Source: JAAGZL01 sp050290785 (GTDB taxonomy: Bacteria; Pseudomonadota; Gammaproteobacteria; Chromatiales; Chromatiaceae). From it: a stretch of 64,000 bases of DNA. Below the pieces are notes generated by a model. It ran no database searches. It was not told where the DNA came from and worked only from the letters and a program-made list of their open reading frames with translations. Of the stretch, positions 33,093-41,748 are shown one piece after another. Where the stretch lies: contig JBNKIR010000014.1 in assembly GCA_050290785.1 (NCBI GenBank), forward strand, positions 1-64,000, in the 5' to 3' direction. The translations under genes were made by a program, and so were the position numbers. Position 1 is the first letter of the stretch, and each line of letters opens with the position of its first letter.

Positions 33093-33106
33093 GGTGGGGC
33101 ATAGAT

Positions 33107-33412
33107 ATGAGTATTTTACACACTGTAAATAAGTCGCCTTATGAGAAGAACTCGGTTGGCAGCTGTCTGGCCCATGCTCTGGAGGGTAGTTCCATACTCT
33201 TTTATGAGGATGCGGTATATGCGACCATTAAAGGGGCAAGCATCGAACAATTGATGACCAGCGCCAAAGGGGTTAAGTTGTATGCCCTTGGTCCTGACCT
33301 GAAGGCGCGCGGCATCAGCGAAGATAAATTGATTGACGGAGTAGAGATCGTTGACTATGCAGGTTTTGTCGACCTCTCTGCGGATCACGATAAAGTACAG
33401 GCCTGGGTCTGA
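33107..33412 (+). CDS. dsrH: Sulfur relay protein DsrH
   Basis: A 101-residue TusB-like protein. Cys20 in SVGSCLAHALEGSSILF corresponds to the conserved DsrH cysteine. VYALGPDLKARGI-type sequence (here LYALGPDLKARGI) and the Trp-Val end are family features. It lies 14 bases after dsrF and completes the DsrEFH hexamer. Confidence 0.94.
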   Translation: MSILHTVNKSPYEKNSVGSCLAHALEGSSILFYEDAVYATIKGASIEQLMTSAKGVKLYALGPDLKARGISEDKLIDGVEIVDYAGFVDLSADHDKVQAWV

Positions 33413-33450
33413 TCCAGATTCCTGAAAAGTTTAACGTTAGGAGAAATTGA

Positions 33451-33783
33451 ATGGCTATCGAAATTGGTGGTAAGAGTTTAGAGACTGATGAGGAAGGTTA
33501 CCTGGTAAATCTGGATGAGTGGGAGCCGGGTGTTGCAGACATAATGGCTGCAGAAGATGATCTGGTACTGGGTGAAGAGCACTGGGATATCATCAACTTC
33601 CTGCGCGAGTACTACGACGAGTATCAGATCGCCCCTGCAGTGCGTGTTCTGACCAAGGCTGTAGGCAAGAAGCTGGGTAAGGAGAAGGGCAACAGCAAGT
33701 ATCTGTATGCACTGTTCCCATATGGCCCAGGTAAGCAGGCATGTCGTTATGCCGGTCTGCCCAAGCCAACCGGTTGTATCTAA
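33451..33783 (+). CDS. dsrC: Sulfur carrier protein DsrC
   Basis: A 110-residue protein with both functional cysteines in the flexible C-terminal arm: Cys98 in KQACRYAGLP and Cys109 as the penultimate residue (PKPTGCI). In the oxidative pathway it receives sulfur from DsrEFH, presents it to DsrAB as a persulfide or trisulfide, and is recycled via DsrK. A good AGGAG ribosome binding site precedes the ATG. A strong stem-loop follows (33802-33828). The paralogue at 27268-27612 lacks both cysteines. Confidence 0.97.
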   Translation: MAIEIGGKSLETDEEGYLVNLDEWEPGVADIMAAEDDLVLGEEHWDIINFLREYYDEYQIAPAVRVLTKAVGKKLGKEKGNSKYLYALFPYGPGKQACRYAGLPKPTGCI

Positions 33784-33801
33784 AGAAGTAGATAATATGA
33801 A

Positions 33802-33828
33802 CGGCGATAGTCCTTTGGGCTATCGCCG
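33802..33828 (+). promoter_or_regulatory. Stem-loop between dsrC and dsrM
   Basis: A perfect nine-base stem CGGCGATAG / CTATCGCCG with a nine-base loop, without a T-tract. It may stabilise the upstream message or reduce readthrough, giving more DsrC than DsrMKJOP. Higher dsrC expression is known in Allochromatium. The effect here is inferred. Confidence 0.6.
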
Positions 33829-33992
33829 CTCAGTTTAGACCAGGACCTCAATAAGTACGTGGCTAGACTATTCTCTCTGGATAGTCGGATAATAATAGAT
33901 ACGGTTTCTGTCTATAAAGGCCACCAGCCAACATTTTGTATCTGGCGTGTACTCTTAGGGTCTGGTTAAACCCGACGGAGGATCGCAGGATC

Positions 33993-34733
33993 ATGTCATT
34001 TTTCTTTGCGCTACTGTTTATTATCGCAGGCCTTGTCTTTGTGGTGGGCTTGGCGTCGAAGATCGTCCAGTATGCCAAGACCCCGGCACCACTAAAGATT
34101 GCAACAACCCCGGCACCCATTACCAAGAGTGGAGTGGTGATGCGCATGTTCCGGGAAGTTGTTTTTTTCGAGAGCCTGTTTAAGGGTACCAAGTGGACCT
34201 GGATCTTTTCCTGGGTATTCCACATGGCCCTGTTGCTGGTCCTGTTGCGGCATCTGCGCTATTTCATAGATCCCAACTGGTTTTGGGTTCCAGGTATCTT
34301 CTGGGCAGCGATAGAGTTGGTGCAGCCATTCGGTAAGTACGCAGGCTTCGCCATGGTGCTGGGTCTGGGCGGGCTGTTTGTCCGACGCATCTTTGTGGAT
34401 AGGGTGCGCTATATCTCCGCACCGTCCGACTACCTGTGGCTGGTAGTGCTTGGCTTTATCGGCGCCAGTGGCCTGATGATGTCCTTCGTTGCGCACACAG
34501 ACATCATCGCTATCAAACAGTTCTTCACCTTCGCTGGCGGTGAGCTCCCATTGGATCAGCCGCTTATTGTCCATCTCTCACTGGTCGCCCTGCTTATGCT
34601 GCTGTTTCCATTCAGCAAGCTGTTGCATGCGCCTGGGATATTCTTCAGTCCCACCAGAAATCAGGTGGATAATCCACGCGAAAAGCGCCATATCTCCAAC
34701 TGGGCAAAGGCGCTGGAAGAAGAAAAGAATTAA
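33993..34733 (+). CDS. dsrM: DsrM, membrane cytochrome b subunit of the DsrMKJOP complex
   Basis: 246 residues from the ATG at 33993 (GGAGG upstream); the frame is open from 33936, but the extra residues precede the ribosome binding site. It is a NarI-like integral membrane protein with about five or six helices and several His residues that could ligate b haems (FHMALLLVLLRHLRYF; FVAHTD; VHLSLVAL). DsrM passes electrons between DsrK and the quinone pool. It precedes dsrK by 27 bases. Confidence 0.94.
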   Translation: MSFFFALLFIIAGLVFVVGLASKIVQYAKTPAPLKIATTPAPITKSGVVMRMFREVVFFESLFKGTKWTWIFSWVFHMALLLVLLRHLRYFIDPNWFWVPGIFWAAIELVQPFGKYAGFAMVLGLGGLFVRRIFVDRVRYISAPSDYLWLVVLGFIGASGLMMSFVAHTDIIAIKQFFTFAGGELPLDQPLIVHLSLVALLMLLFPFSKLLHAPGIFFSPTRNQVDNPREKRHISNWAKALEEEKN

Positions 34734-34760
34734 ATCGAACTGGGCCGAAGAGGATAATTC

Positions 34761-36308
34761 ATGGCTAAGGCAGAATTTGATATACCGGAACTCCATGAGT
34801 ATGTGGATGTTCCTAAGGTTCAGGAAGGCTCTATGGCTGAGACATCAACGTCATACGTGGCCAAACCTGAACATAACACCGATCTTGGGTTTCCGGGAGA
34901 GCTGGTTGAAGATTGGCATGACAAGGTTCTGGAGAAGCTGGACGACCTGCGTAGTCGCTACCGTTCACTCCAGGTCTATCTGGATGCCTGCGTAAAGTGC
35001 GGCTCCTGTACCGATAAGTGTCAGTATTTCCTGGGTACGGCCGATCCGAAAAATACTCCCGTGGGACGCCAGGACCTGCTGCGTAAGGTATACCGTCGTT
35101 ACCGTACCTTTGCCGGTAAGTTTTTCCCGAAACTGGTGGGTGCTGAAGACCTGACCAGAGAGACCCTGGACGAGTGGTATAACTATTACCATCAGTGTTC
35201 CCAGTGCCGCCGCTGCTCGGTGTTCTGTCCCTACGGCATCGATACCGCAGAGATCTCCATGGCAGCACGCGAGATCCTGGACAGTGTCGGCTACGGCCAG
35301 AAGTACTGTAACGAGATTATCGCCAAGGTGCATAAGATCGGTAACAACCTGGGTCTGCCCGGACCTGCCCTGGCCGATACGCTGGAAGGACTGGAAGAGG
35401 ATGTGGAAGACGATACCGGTGTAGCGGTAAAGTTCCCGCTGGATGTTAAGGGCGCGGATATCCTGTTTGTTACCCCTTCAGCCGATTTCTTCGTGGAACC
35501 ACACATCGACGGCCTGATCGGATATGCCAAGGTGTTCCATGAGACCGGCGCCAGCTGGACCATGAGTAGCCACGCATCCGAGGCCGGTAACTTCGGCATG
35601 TTCATCGGAAACTACGAGAACATGCGCCGTGTCTCCATGCGTATCCGTGAGGCCGCCATGGAGCTGGGGGTTAAACGCATCATCTTCGGTGAGTGCGGTC
35701 ATGCCTGGCGTATCGCCTATGCCTTCCTGAACACCACGGTCGGTCCTTGGGACTTTCTGGATTCCAGATATCCGGTACCGCAGCACATGCTGGAGTACAC
35801 CTGGGAGCAGATTCAGGCCGGCAAGCTGAATATCGACAAGTCTCAGAATGACGATATGACCCTCACCTTCCACGACTCCTGTAATGTGGCCCGCGCCACC
35901 AGGATCGGTTCTTATCCGGGTAGCCAGTTTGAAACGCCACGCAATGTGATCAAGGCGGTGTGTAACAACTATGTGGATATGCATCAGGATACCATAGGTG
36001 AAAGGACCTTCTGCTGCGGTGGCGGCGGCGGACTGCTTACCGATGAGTTGATGGAGATACGTGTTAAGGGCGCCCTGCCCAGGATGACTGCGTTGAACAA
36101 TGTAATGCAGGAGAAGGGTGTGACTCACATGGCTGCCATCTGCGCCATCTGTAAGAGCCAGTTCACCAAGGTGTTGCCGTACTATGGCATGGATAGGGAC
36201 CAGATAGTCAGTCTCCACCAACTGGTAAGCAATGCCATTGTCCTTACCGGACAGGTCACAGAGGACGATGAGGCGGATGATGCCGCCGAGTCGGAATCCG
36301 AAGAATAA
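34761..36308 (+). CDS. dsrK: DsrK, HdrD-like iron-sulfur catalytic subunit
   Basis: A 515-residue cytoplasmic protein. Two ferredoxin-type clusters (CVKCGSCTDKCQYF at about 75 and CSQCRRCSVFCPYG at about 148) are followed by two cysteine-rich CCG-like regions (ECGHAWR; FHDSCNVARATR; FCCGGGGGLL; CAICKSQF) that bind the special catalytic [4Fe-4S] cluster seen in heterodisulfide reductases. DsrK acts on DsrC and exchanges electrons with DsrM. The next gene is dsrJ; dsrL, which sits here in Allochromatium vinosum, is missing. Confidence 0.96.
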   Translation: MAKAEFDIPELHEYVDVPKVQEGSMAETSTSYVAKPEHNTDLGFPGELVEDWHDKVLEKLDDLRSRYRSLQVYLDACVKCGSCTDKCQYFLGTADPKNTPVGRQDLLRKVYRRYRTFAGKFFPKLVGAEDLTRETLDEWYNYYHQCSQCRRCSVFCPYGIDTAEISMAAREILDSVGYGQKYCNEIIAKVHKIGNNLGLPGPALADTLEGLEEDVEDDTGVAVKFPLDVKGADILFVTPSADFFVEPHIDGLIGYAKVFHETGASWTMSSHASEAGNFGMFIGNYENMRRVSMRIREAAMELGVKRIIFGECGHAWRIAYAFLNTTVGPWDFLDSRYPVPQHMLEYTWEQIQAGKLNIDKSQNDDMTLTFHDSCNVARATRIGSYPGSQFETPRNVIKAVCNNYVDMHQDTIGERTFCCGGGGGLLTDELMEIRVKGALPRMTALNNVMQEKGVTHMAAICAICKSQFTKVLPYYGMDRDQIVSLHQLVSNAIVLTGQVTEDDEADDAAESESEE

Positions 36309-36338
36309 ACATCTCCAGTGAATAGGAGCTTAGCTGTA

Positions 36339-36725
36339 ATGCACAGGTTAATTGGCTTTAAAAGAATAGTGGCGACGGTCTTGGGGGTAGCTCTTCTCTC
36401 ATTTTCCGCCGCGTCCATGAGTGGTTCGGCTGTGGTGAAAGGCTCTAAGGCTGCAGGTATGGAGTCTTGTGTAGCTCCGACCGATAAGATGCGGCGTTTC
36501 CACATGGAGTATCTGAAGCATGAAAGGGATGCGACGGTACATGAGGGTATACGGGGTGGAGACAACAGCCTGGCCGAATGTGTAAATTGTCACGCATCCA
36601 AAGATGAATCAGGAAAATACGTTCCGGTAAATGCAGAGCATCAGTTCTGCGATTCTTGTCATAGTTATGCGGCGGTGAAACCCACCTGTTTCCAGTGCCA
36701 CCGCAAGGTGCCGGAGGAGAAGTGA
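36339..36725 (+). CDS. dsrJ: DsrJ, periplasmic triheme cytochrome c
   Basis: 128 residues from the ATG at 36339 (GGAG upstream; a GTG at 36318 is in frame but less likely). An N-terminal hydrophobic anchor or uncleaved signal is followed by three haem motifs: CVNCH, CDSCH and CFQCH. DsrJ has three unusual haem ligations in studied homologues and handles electrons or sulfur on the periplasmic side of DsrMKJOP. It ends two bases before the dsrO start codon. Confidence 0.95.
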   Translation: MHRLIGFKRIVATVLGVALLSFSAASMSGSAVVKGSKAAGMESCVAPTDKMRRFHMEYLKHERDATVHEGIRGGDNSLAECVNCHASKDESGKYVPVNAEHQFCDSCHSYAAVKPTCFQCHRKVPEEK

Positions 36726-36727
36726 GT

Positions 36728-37507
36728 ATGAGCGATCGCAAACAACAACCAGATATGAATAGACGCGAGTTCCTGGGCAAGACGGTGCTGGCCGCATCTG
36801 CAGCTACAGTGGCACCCGGCGTACTGCTGACGACAACCGCGCAGGCGGGGGAAGAGGGTAAGGCCGTATCCAGCGCCAATCGCTGGGGTATGCTGATTGA
36901 TACCAATAAGTGCGCCGATGATTGCAGCGCATGCGTCTCGGCCTGCAACCAGGAAAACGGTATAGATCTGGTGCAGAAACCGGAAGGGCATTCGGACGCC
37001 ATGTGGGAGCAGCAGCGTCCGCAGTGGATTCGCAAGGTCAAACTGAAAGATACCCAGACCGGAAAGATGACCAACCTGCCGCTGATGTGCCAGCACTGCG
37101 AGTCGGCGCCATGCACAGACGTGTGCCCTACCGGGGCATCTTTCAAGCGGGCCGACGGTGTCGTTATGGTGGATCGTCACATCTGTATCGGTTGCCGTTA
37201 CTGCATGATGGCCTGTCCGTACAAGGCACGTTCCTTTATACATGCCGATGTGGCCGAACAGGTGGTAAAGGCGCCGCGCGGCAAGGGTTGTGTAGAGTCA
37301 TGTAATCTCTGCGCAAGCCGTATAGATGCGGGTGAGGGTAACACCGCCTGTGCCGAGGCCTGTGCCAGAGAGGGTCATAACGCAATCGTCTTTGGTGACC
37401 TGAACGATCCCAACAGCGCGATATCCAAGGCGCTGCAGGAACAGAACAGTCGTCAGTTGCGCGAGGATCTGAAGTTGAATACCGGCGTACGTTACGCCAA
37501 CGTCTAG
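36728..37507 (+). CDS. dsrO: DsrO, Tat-exported iron-sulfur protein
   Basis: 259 residues from the ATG at 36728, with GGAGG in the 3' end of dsrJ as ribosome binding site. RREFLGK at about residue 12 is a Tat signal with a cleavage site near AQAG. Four Cys motifs follow (CSACVSACNQ; MCQHCESAPCTDVCPTG; CIGCRYCMMACPYKAR; CNLCASR with CAEACAREG), as in the HybA/DmsB-like electron-transfer family. It links DsrJ and DsrP in the periplasm. Translation is probably coupled with dsrJ. Confidence 0.95.
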   Translation: MSDRKQQPDMNRREFLGKTVLAASAATVAPGVLLTTTAQAGEEGKAVSSANRWGMLIDTNKCADDCSACVSACNQENGIDLVQKPEGHSDAMWEQQRPQWIRKVKLKDTQTGKMTNLPLMCQHCESAPCTDVCPTGASFKRADGVVMVDRHICIGCRYCMMACPYKARSFIHADVAEQVVKAPRGKGCVESCNLCASRIDAGEGNTACAEACAREGHNAIVFGDLNDPNSAISKALQEQNSRQLREDLKLNTGVRYANV

Positions 37508-37526
37508 CCGTATAGGGGTCTGATTG

Positions 37527-38723
37527 ATGGAAAAAATAAACTATCGCGAATTAGAGTGTGAATCACCCCGTTTCTGGAGTGGTCTGGGGCTGCTGGTCTT
37601 TTTGATCCTGCTGGCCATGGTGGCCGTGTTCAACATGGAGCACCACGGGCACTATGTGACCGGCATGACCAACCAGATCGTCTGGGGTCTGCCCCACGTG
37701 TTTGCCATCTTCCTGATCGTGGCCGCCTCCGGCGCGCTCAATGTGGCATCCATAGGTTCCGTGTTCGGTGGTCCCATGTACAAGCCTCTGGGCAGGTTCT
37801 CCAGTGTATTGGCCATAGCCCTGCTGGCGGGCGGACTGGCGGTGCTGGTGCTGGATCTGGGTCGTCCCGATCGTCTGCTTGTGGCCATGACCAAATATAA
37901 TTTCAAGTCGATCTTCGCCTGGAACATCTATCTGTATAGCGGTTTCTTCGTGATCGTCGGTCTCTATCTGTGGGCCATGATGGATCGCAAGATAAAGTCT
38001 CTCTACCGTCCACTGGGTATAACGGCCTTTCTCTGGCGTCTGGCGCTGACCACCGGTACCGGTTCCATCTTCGGTTTTCTGGTGGCGCGTGAGGCCTATG
38101 ATGCAGCCATCATGGCGCCCATGTTTATCATCATGTCCTTCAGCTACGGGTTGGCCTTCTTCATCATCACCTTGATGGCGGCCTACTGGTGGGGCAACCG
38201 CACTATCGGTGACCTGCGTCTGGCCAAGCTGAAGAACCTGTTGGGCGTGTTCGTGGCCTCTGTGCTCTATTTCGCCATGGTCTTTCACCTGGCCAACCTG
38301 TACGCCACCCAGCACCACGGTGTTGAGGCCTTCGTCCTTATGAATGGCGGTATCTATACCAAGATGTTCTGGATAGGGCAGGTCCTGATCGGCGGTATCA
38401 TCCCGCTGTTTTTGATCTATTCCCCGGCCTTTACAAATTCACGTTTCACCATCGCAGTGGCGTCGTTCATGGTGTTGCTGGGCGGATTCTTCCAGGTCTA
38501 CGTGATCGTGATCGGCGGCCAGGCCTTCCCGATGTCCATATTCCCGGGCAAGGAGGTTGTGCAGAGCAGCTTCTTTGACGGTGCTATCAGCAGCTATGTG
38601 CCGACCATGTCGGAGGCACTGCTGGGGATAGGTGGTATCGTCATCGCCATGACCATCGTAGCGATCATGGCGCGCATGTTGCCGATGTTGCCTGATCATC
38701 TGGAAGATCCAGACGAGATGTGA
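37527..38723 (+). CDS. dsrP: DsrP, NrfD-like quinone-interacting membrane subunit
   Basis: 398 residues from the ATG at 37527. It is an integral membrane protein with about ten helices, of the NrfD/PsrC family (FRLALTTGTG-like core, here WRLALTTGTGSIFGFLV). It exchanges electrons with the quinone pool on behalf of DsrO. It is the last gene of the main dsr operon, followed by a strong terminator. Its start is 19 bases after dsrO. Confidence 0.95.
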   Translation: MEKINYRELECESPRFWSGLGLLVFLILLAMVAVFNMEHHGHYVTGMTNQIVWGLPHVFAIFLIVAASGALNVASIGSVFGGPMYKPLGRFSSVLAIALLAGGLAVLVLDLGRPDRLLVAMTKYNFKSIFAWNIYLYSGFFVIVGLYLWAMMDRKIKSLYRPLGITAFLWRLALTTGTGSIFGFLVAREAYDAAIMAPMFIIMSFSYGLAFFIITLMAAYWWGNRTIGDLRLAKLKNLLGVFVASVLYFAMVFHLANLYATQHHGVEAFVLMNGGIYTKMFWIGQVLIGGIIPLFLIYSPAFTNSRFTIAVASFMVLLGGFFQVYVIVIGGQAFPMSIFPGKEVVQSSFFDGAISSYVPTMSEALLGIGGIVIAMTIVAIMARMLPMLPDHLEDPDEM

Positions 38724-38757
38724 TCTTGCGCCGGTTGCTAATAGCAAGCTGATTATC

Positions 38758-38797
38758 GAAAGCCCTATGCCTGCCGCATAGGGCTTTCTGATTTTTA
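38758..38797 (+). terminator. Rho-independent terminator after dsrP
   Basis: A perfect 13-base stem GAAAGCCCTATGC / GCATAGGGCTTTC (38758-38770 with 38776-38788) is followed by a T-rich stretch. It separates dsrA-P from dsrN, which therefore probably has its own promoter or depends on readthrough. Confidence 0.9.
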
Positions 38798-38823
38798 CCC
38801 ATATTTCGCATAATATTGTCCCT

Positions 38824-40203
38824 ATGTCCCACTTCTTTATCTCAGCAGCACACAAGTCATCGGGCAAGACCTCTCTCACCATCGGTCTGAGCTCTGCCCT
38901 GTGCGGGCGCGGTCTGGAGGTACAGCCGTTCAAGAAGGGTCCGGACTATATCGATCCGCTCTGGTTGAGCGCCGCATGCGGACGTCCCTGTCTCAATCTG
39001 GATTTCTATACCATGGGGCATGCAGAGATAGAGCATGGGTTTGCCGCCGCCATGCAGGGCGCCGACCTGGGGATTATCGAAGGCAATATGGGTCTGCACG
39101 ATGGGCAGGATCTGGAAGGCAGTGACAGCAATGCGGCCCTGGCCAAACTGTTGGGTTCACCGGTTATTCTGGTTATCGACGCCAGGGGCATGGCGCGAAG
39201 TATAGCACCCATGATCCTGGGTTATCAGGGGTTCGATCCGGAGTTGAGCATGGCCGGCGTCATCCTGAACAGGGTAGGGGGAAGCCGCCACGAGGCCAAT
39301 CTGCGCAGGGTCATCGAGCACTACACCGACCTGACCGTAGTGGGGGCGGTGAACAACGATCCGGATCTGGTGATCGAAGAGCGTCATCTGGGACTGATGC
39401 CGAGCAATGAGGCGGACAGGGCCAAAGAGAAGATTGAATCCCTGGGGCGGGCGGTGGCCTCCCAAGTGGACCTGGATAAGATCCTGGATATCGCCGGCAC
39501 CGCCACCCCTCCGGCCGAGATGCAACTTATGTCGGGTGAGGTGGTCGCGCTCCGGGAACCTGTGCGCATCGGCTATACCCGGGACCGGGCCTTCGGTTTC
39601 TACTATCCGGGCGACCTCCAGGCCCTGCGTGAGAACGGGGCGGAGTTGGTGCCGATAGATACCATCAATGACCCTGGGCTCCCGGAAGTGGACGCCCTTT
39701 TCCTGGGTGGAGGCTTTCCGGAGATCGCCATGCAGGAGTTGGAGGGCAATGCGGGTCTGCGCCGTGAGATCCTGGATTTTATCGAACAGGGTGGCCCGGT
39801 GTATGCCGAGTGCGGCGGTCTGATGTATCTGGCCCGCACTATCAGCTGGGGAGGAAAAACCTGCTCCATGGTAGGGGCCATACCGGGGGATATAGTGATG
39901 CACAAACGTCCCCAGGGCAGGGGTTATGTGCGCCTGCGGGAGACCGCCAATACCCCCTGGCCCGTTGAAGCCGGGCAGATGTCAGAGATCGCCGCCCATG
40001 AGTTTCACTACTCATCCCTGGAGAACCTGGATCCCGGGATGGTCTATGCCTATGAGGTATTGCGTGGTACGGGTATAGACGGAAACAGCGATGGAATTAT
40101 ATATAAGAACATGTTGGCGAATTACACCCATATGCGTGATGTGGCGGACAACCACTGGACCAGGCGTTTTATAGACTATGTGCGTAGTTTAAAGTCGGAT
40201 TAG
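38824..40203 (+). CDS. dsrN: DsrN, cobyrinate a,c-diamide synthase-like siroheme amidase
   Basis: A 459-residue protein of the CbiA/CobB family. The N-terminal P-loop reads FISAAHKSSGKTSLTIG. QPFKKGPDYIDPLW and GNMGLHDG are conserved blocks. The C-terminal type I glutamine amidotransferase domain has YAECGGLMYLA with the catalytic Cys. In the dsr context it amidates sirohaem to the sirohaem amide of DsrAB, using ATP and glutamine. The assignment as dsrN rather than a cobalamin gene rests on location and the following dsrR. Confidence 0.9.
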   Translation: MSHFFISAAHKSSGKTSLTIGLSSALCGRGLEVQPFKKGPDYIDPLWLSAACGRPCLNLDFYTMGHAEIEHGFAAAMQGADLGIIEGNMGLHDGQDLEGSDSNAALAKLLGSPVILVIDARGMARSIAPMILGYQGFDPELSMAGVILNRVGGSRHEANLRRVIEHYTDLTVVGAVNNDPDLVIEERHLGLMPSNEADRAKEKIESLGRAVASQVDLDKILDIAGTATPPAEMQLMSGEVVALREPVRIGYTRDRAFGFYYPGDLQALRENGAELVPIDTINDPGLPEVDALFLGGGFPEIAMQELEGNAGLRREILDFIEQGGPVYAECGGLMYLARTISWGGKTCSMVGAIPGDIVMHKRPQGRGYVRLRETANTPWPVEAGQMSEIAAHEFHYSSLENLDPGMVYAYEVLRGTGIDGNSDGIIYKNMLANYTHMRDVADNHWTRRFIDYVRSLKSD

Positions 40204-40220
40204 ATAAGATAGAGGTAGTT

Positions 40221-40535
40221 ATGTTTACATTGACCGAAGCGGCTCAGAAGCAGGTAATCATATCCGCGGAAAGCGGTGACTCAGTAGGTGATCCCTTACG
40301 TATAGCAGCAAGGATGAAGGAAGATGGATCTATCGATTATCTGATGGGCTTTGATCAGGCCCAGGAAGATGACATTCAGGTCGAATGCGGTGAGGTGAAG
40401 GTGGTGTTTGCACCTGAATACAGAAGACTGCTGGAAGGTGCGACCATGGACTATGTGGAGATCGAATCCGGGGAGCAGAGGTTCATCTTTCTAAACCCCA
40501 ACGATGAGACATTTATACCGCCGCGTCAGGACTAG
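40221..40535 (+). CDS. dsrR: DsrR, A-type-scaffold-like protein without cysteine ligands
   Basis: A 104-residue IscA-like protein. It starts MFTLTEAAQKQVIISAE, the A-type fold, but lacks the C-terminal CGCG motif and ends NPNDETFIPPRQD. A single Cys (VECGEV) remains. Loss of the Fe-S ligands is a known trait of DsrR, which is thought to affect post-transcriptional control of dsr expression. It lies 17 bases after dsrN. Its end overlaps the end of the minus-strand DUF971 gene by 23 bases. No dsrS follows. Confidence 0.9.
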   Translation: MFTLTEAAQKQVIISAESGDSVGDPLRIAARMKEDGSIDYLMGFDQAQEDDIQVECGEVKVVFAPEYRRLLEGATMDYVEIESGEQRFIFLNPNDETFIPPRQD

Positions 40536-40902
40536 TCGGCAAGCTGTTTAATGAGTTAGATCTCCTTAGTCTTTCCAGGTACTCCTGCCAGTATCTTTCA
40601 TGGTTGCAGCCAAGATCATAGAGGTAACGCCAGTCGTAGATGCCGCTGTTATGGCCGTCGTCAAACAGGAGCTTTACTGCATAGTTGCCTATCGGTTTTA
40701 TATCGGTGATCGTGACCGACTGCTTGTTGGTTACTAATATCTGTTGCTGTTTTACCCTGGAACGGACTTCCGCCGAGGGTGAATAGACACGCAGGAATTC
40801 CCAGGACAATACGAACTTGTCGCCGTTGTTGAAAACAACCTCCAATGTCCTTGGTTCAGTATGTAAAACAAATTTGACCGCTATAGGGTGGTCGTCGTCC
40901 AT
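40513..40902 (-). CDS. DUF971 (GBBH-like N-terminal domain) protein
   Basis: A 129-residue protein. The core LSWEFLRVYSPSAEVR, ITDIKPIGNYAVKLLFDDGH and SGIYDWRYLYDLG is the DUF971 signature, related to the N-terminal domain of gamma-butyrobetaine hydroxylase. Small DUF971 proteins occur in many proteobacteria and may aid Fe-S cluster or apbC/Mrp-type functions; the role here is unknown. It converges on dsrR with a 23-base overlap of the 3' ends. Confidence 0.85.
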   Translation of the reverse strand: MDDDHPIAVKFVLHTEPRTLEVVFNNGDKFVLSWEFLRVYSPSAEVRSRVKQQQILVTNKQSVTITDIKPIGNYAVKLLFDDGHNSGIYDWRYLYDLGCNHERYWQEYLERLRRSNSLNSLPTSPDAAV

Positions 40903-40962
40903 AGATTTTCGTGGTAGTTGTCCGGGAGGATTATATTAACTCTATGGACAGGAGATGTGCAA

Positions 40963-41373
40963 TCAGTGATCTTTCCCGGTGAAGCGCTCAAGTTGTCTGC
41001 GATCGCGCTTGGTGGGGCGCCCCTTATCTGAATGCGCTGTACCGGCACGGATGCGACGCTGCTCTTCGGTCAGTTGCTGCCGCAGGTTGATACTCTCTTG
41101 CGTCTCAGAGTAGAAGTTCTTTGCCTCGGATGCGGAGCGTCTCTGCTTGGGAATTTCCTGTACGGTTATGTCCCACTCATAGGGACCCTTGTGGATGCGC
41201 AGTTGTGAGCCTGGATGTATCTGTCTTCCTGGTTTCGCGCGCTTTCCATTGAGATGGACTTTGCCTCCGTTGATGGCCTCGGCCGCCAGGCTGCGGGTCT
41301 TAAAGAAGCGTGCGGCCCAGAGCCATTTGTCCAGACGCATTTCCTCCTGCGTCTCACGTTCCGGACCAGTCAT
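40963..41373 (-). CDS. hslR: Heat shock protein 15, ribosome-associated S4 protein
   Basis: A 136-residue protein. The S4 RNA-binding domain reads LDKWLWAARFFKTRSLAAEA, then GGKVHLNGKRAKPG. A basic tail with IPKQRRSASEAKNFYSET is typical of Hsp15. In E. coli it binds 50S subunits carrying a stalled nascent chain after heat stress. Its start overlaps the end of the glutaredoxin gene upstream by four bases, so the two are translationally coupled. Confidence 0.92.
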   Translation of the reverse strand: MTGPERETQEEMRLDKWLWAARFFKTRSLAAEAINGGKVHLNGKRAKPGRQIHPGSQLRIHKGPYEWDITVQEIPKQRRSASEAKNFYSETQESINLRQQLTEEQRRIRAGTAHSDKGRPTKRDRRQLERFTGKDH

Positions 41374-41651
41374 GTAACTTCGTCTGTCTCCTGTGGAGGT
41401 ATTTTAAGCAGCTTGTCCAGTTTGCCTACGGCGTCCAGCTCAGCCATGTCGTCATAGCCTCCCACGTGGTAATCGTCGATGAATATCTGTGGTACGGTAC
41501 GGCGTTTGCTTTTCTCTACCATCTCCTGCATCAGGGACATGTCCTGATCGATCTTCAGCTCTTTGTATCTGACTCCCTTGCGTTGCAGCAGGGATTTCGC
41601 CCGGTCACAGTAGGGACAGAATTTAGTGCTGTATACGACTACTTTTGGCAT
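41370..41651 (-). CDS. grxC: Glutaredoxin 3-like
   Basis: A 93-residue thioredoxin-fold protein with the active site CPYC in YSTKFCPYCDRAKSLLQRKG, a TVPQIFIDDYHVGGYDDM block (TVPQ cis-Pro loop and glutathione-binding GG-DD) and normal length. It reduces disulfides or glutathionylated proteins in the cytoplasm with glutathione. It is the first gene of a two-gene unit with hslR. Confidence 0.93.
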   Translation of the reverse strand: MPKVVVYSTKFCPYCDRAKSLLQRKGVRYKELKIDQDMSLMQEMVEKSKRRTVPQIFIDDYHVGGYDDMAELDAVGKLDKLLKIPPQETDEVT

Positions 41652-41748
41652 ATGTAATCTCTTTTATAAATGAATATATCTCTATATCCTATCAATCTGT
41701 CTGGGGGTTGGTCCAGATTCCAATACGCATGCAAAAAGTGAGGTAGAT

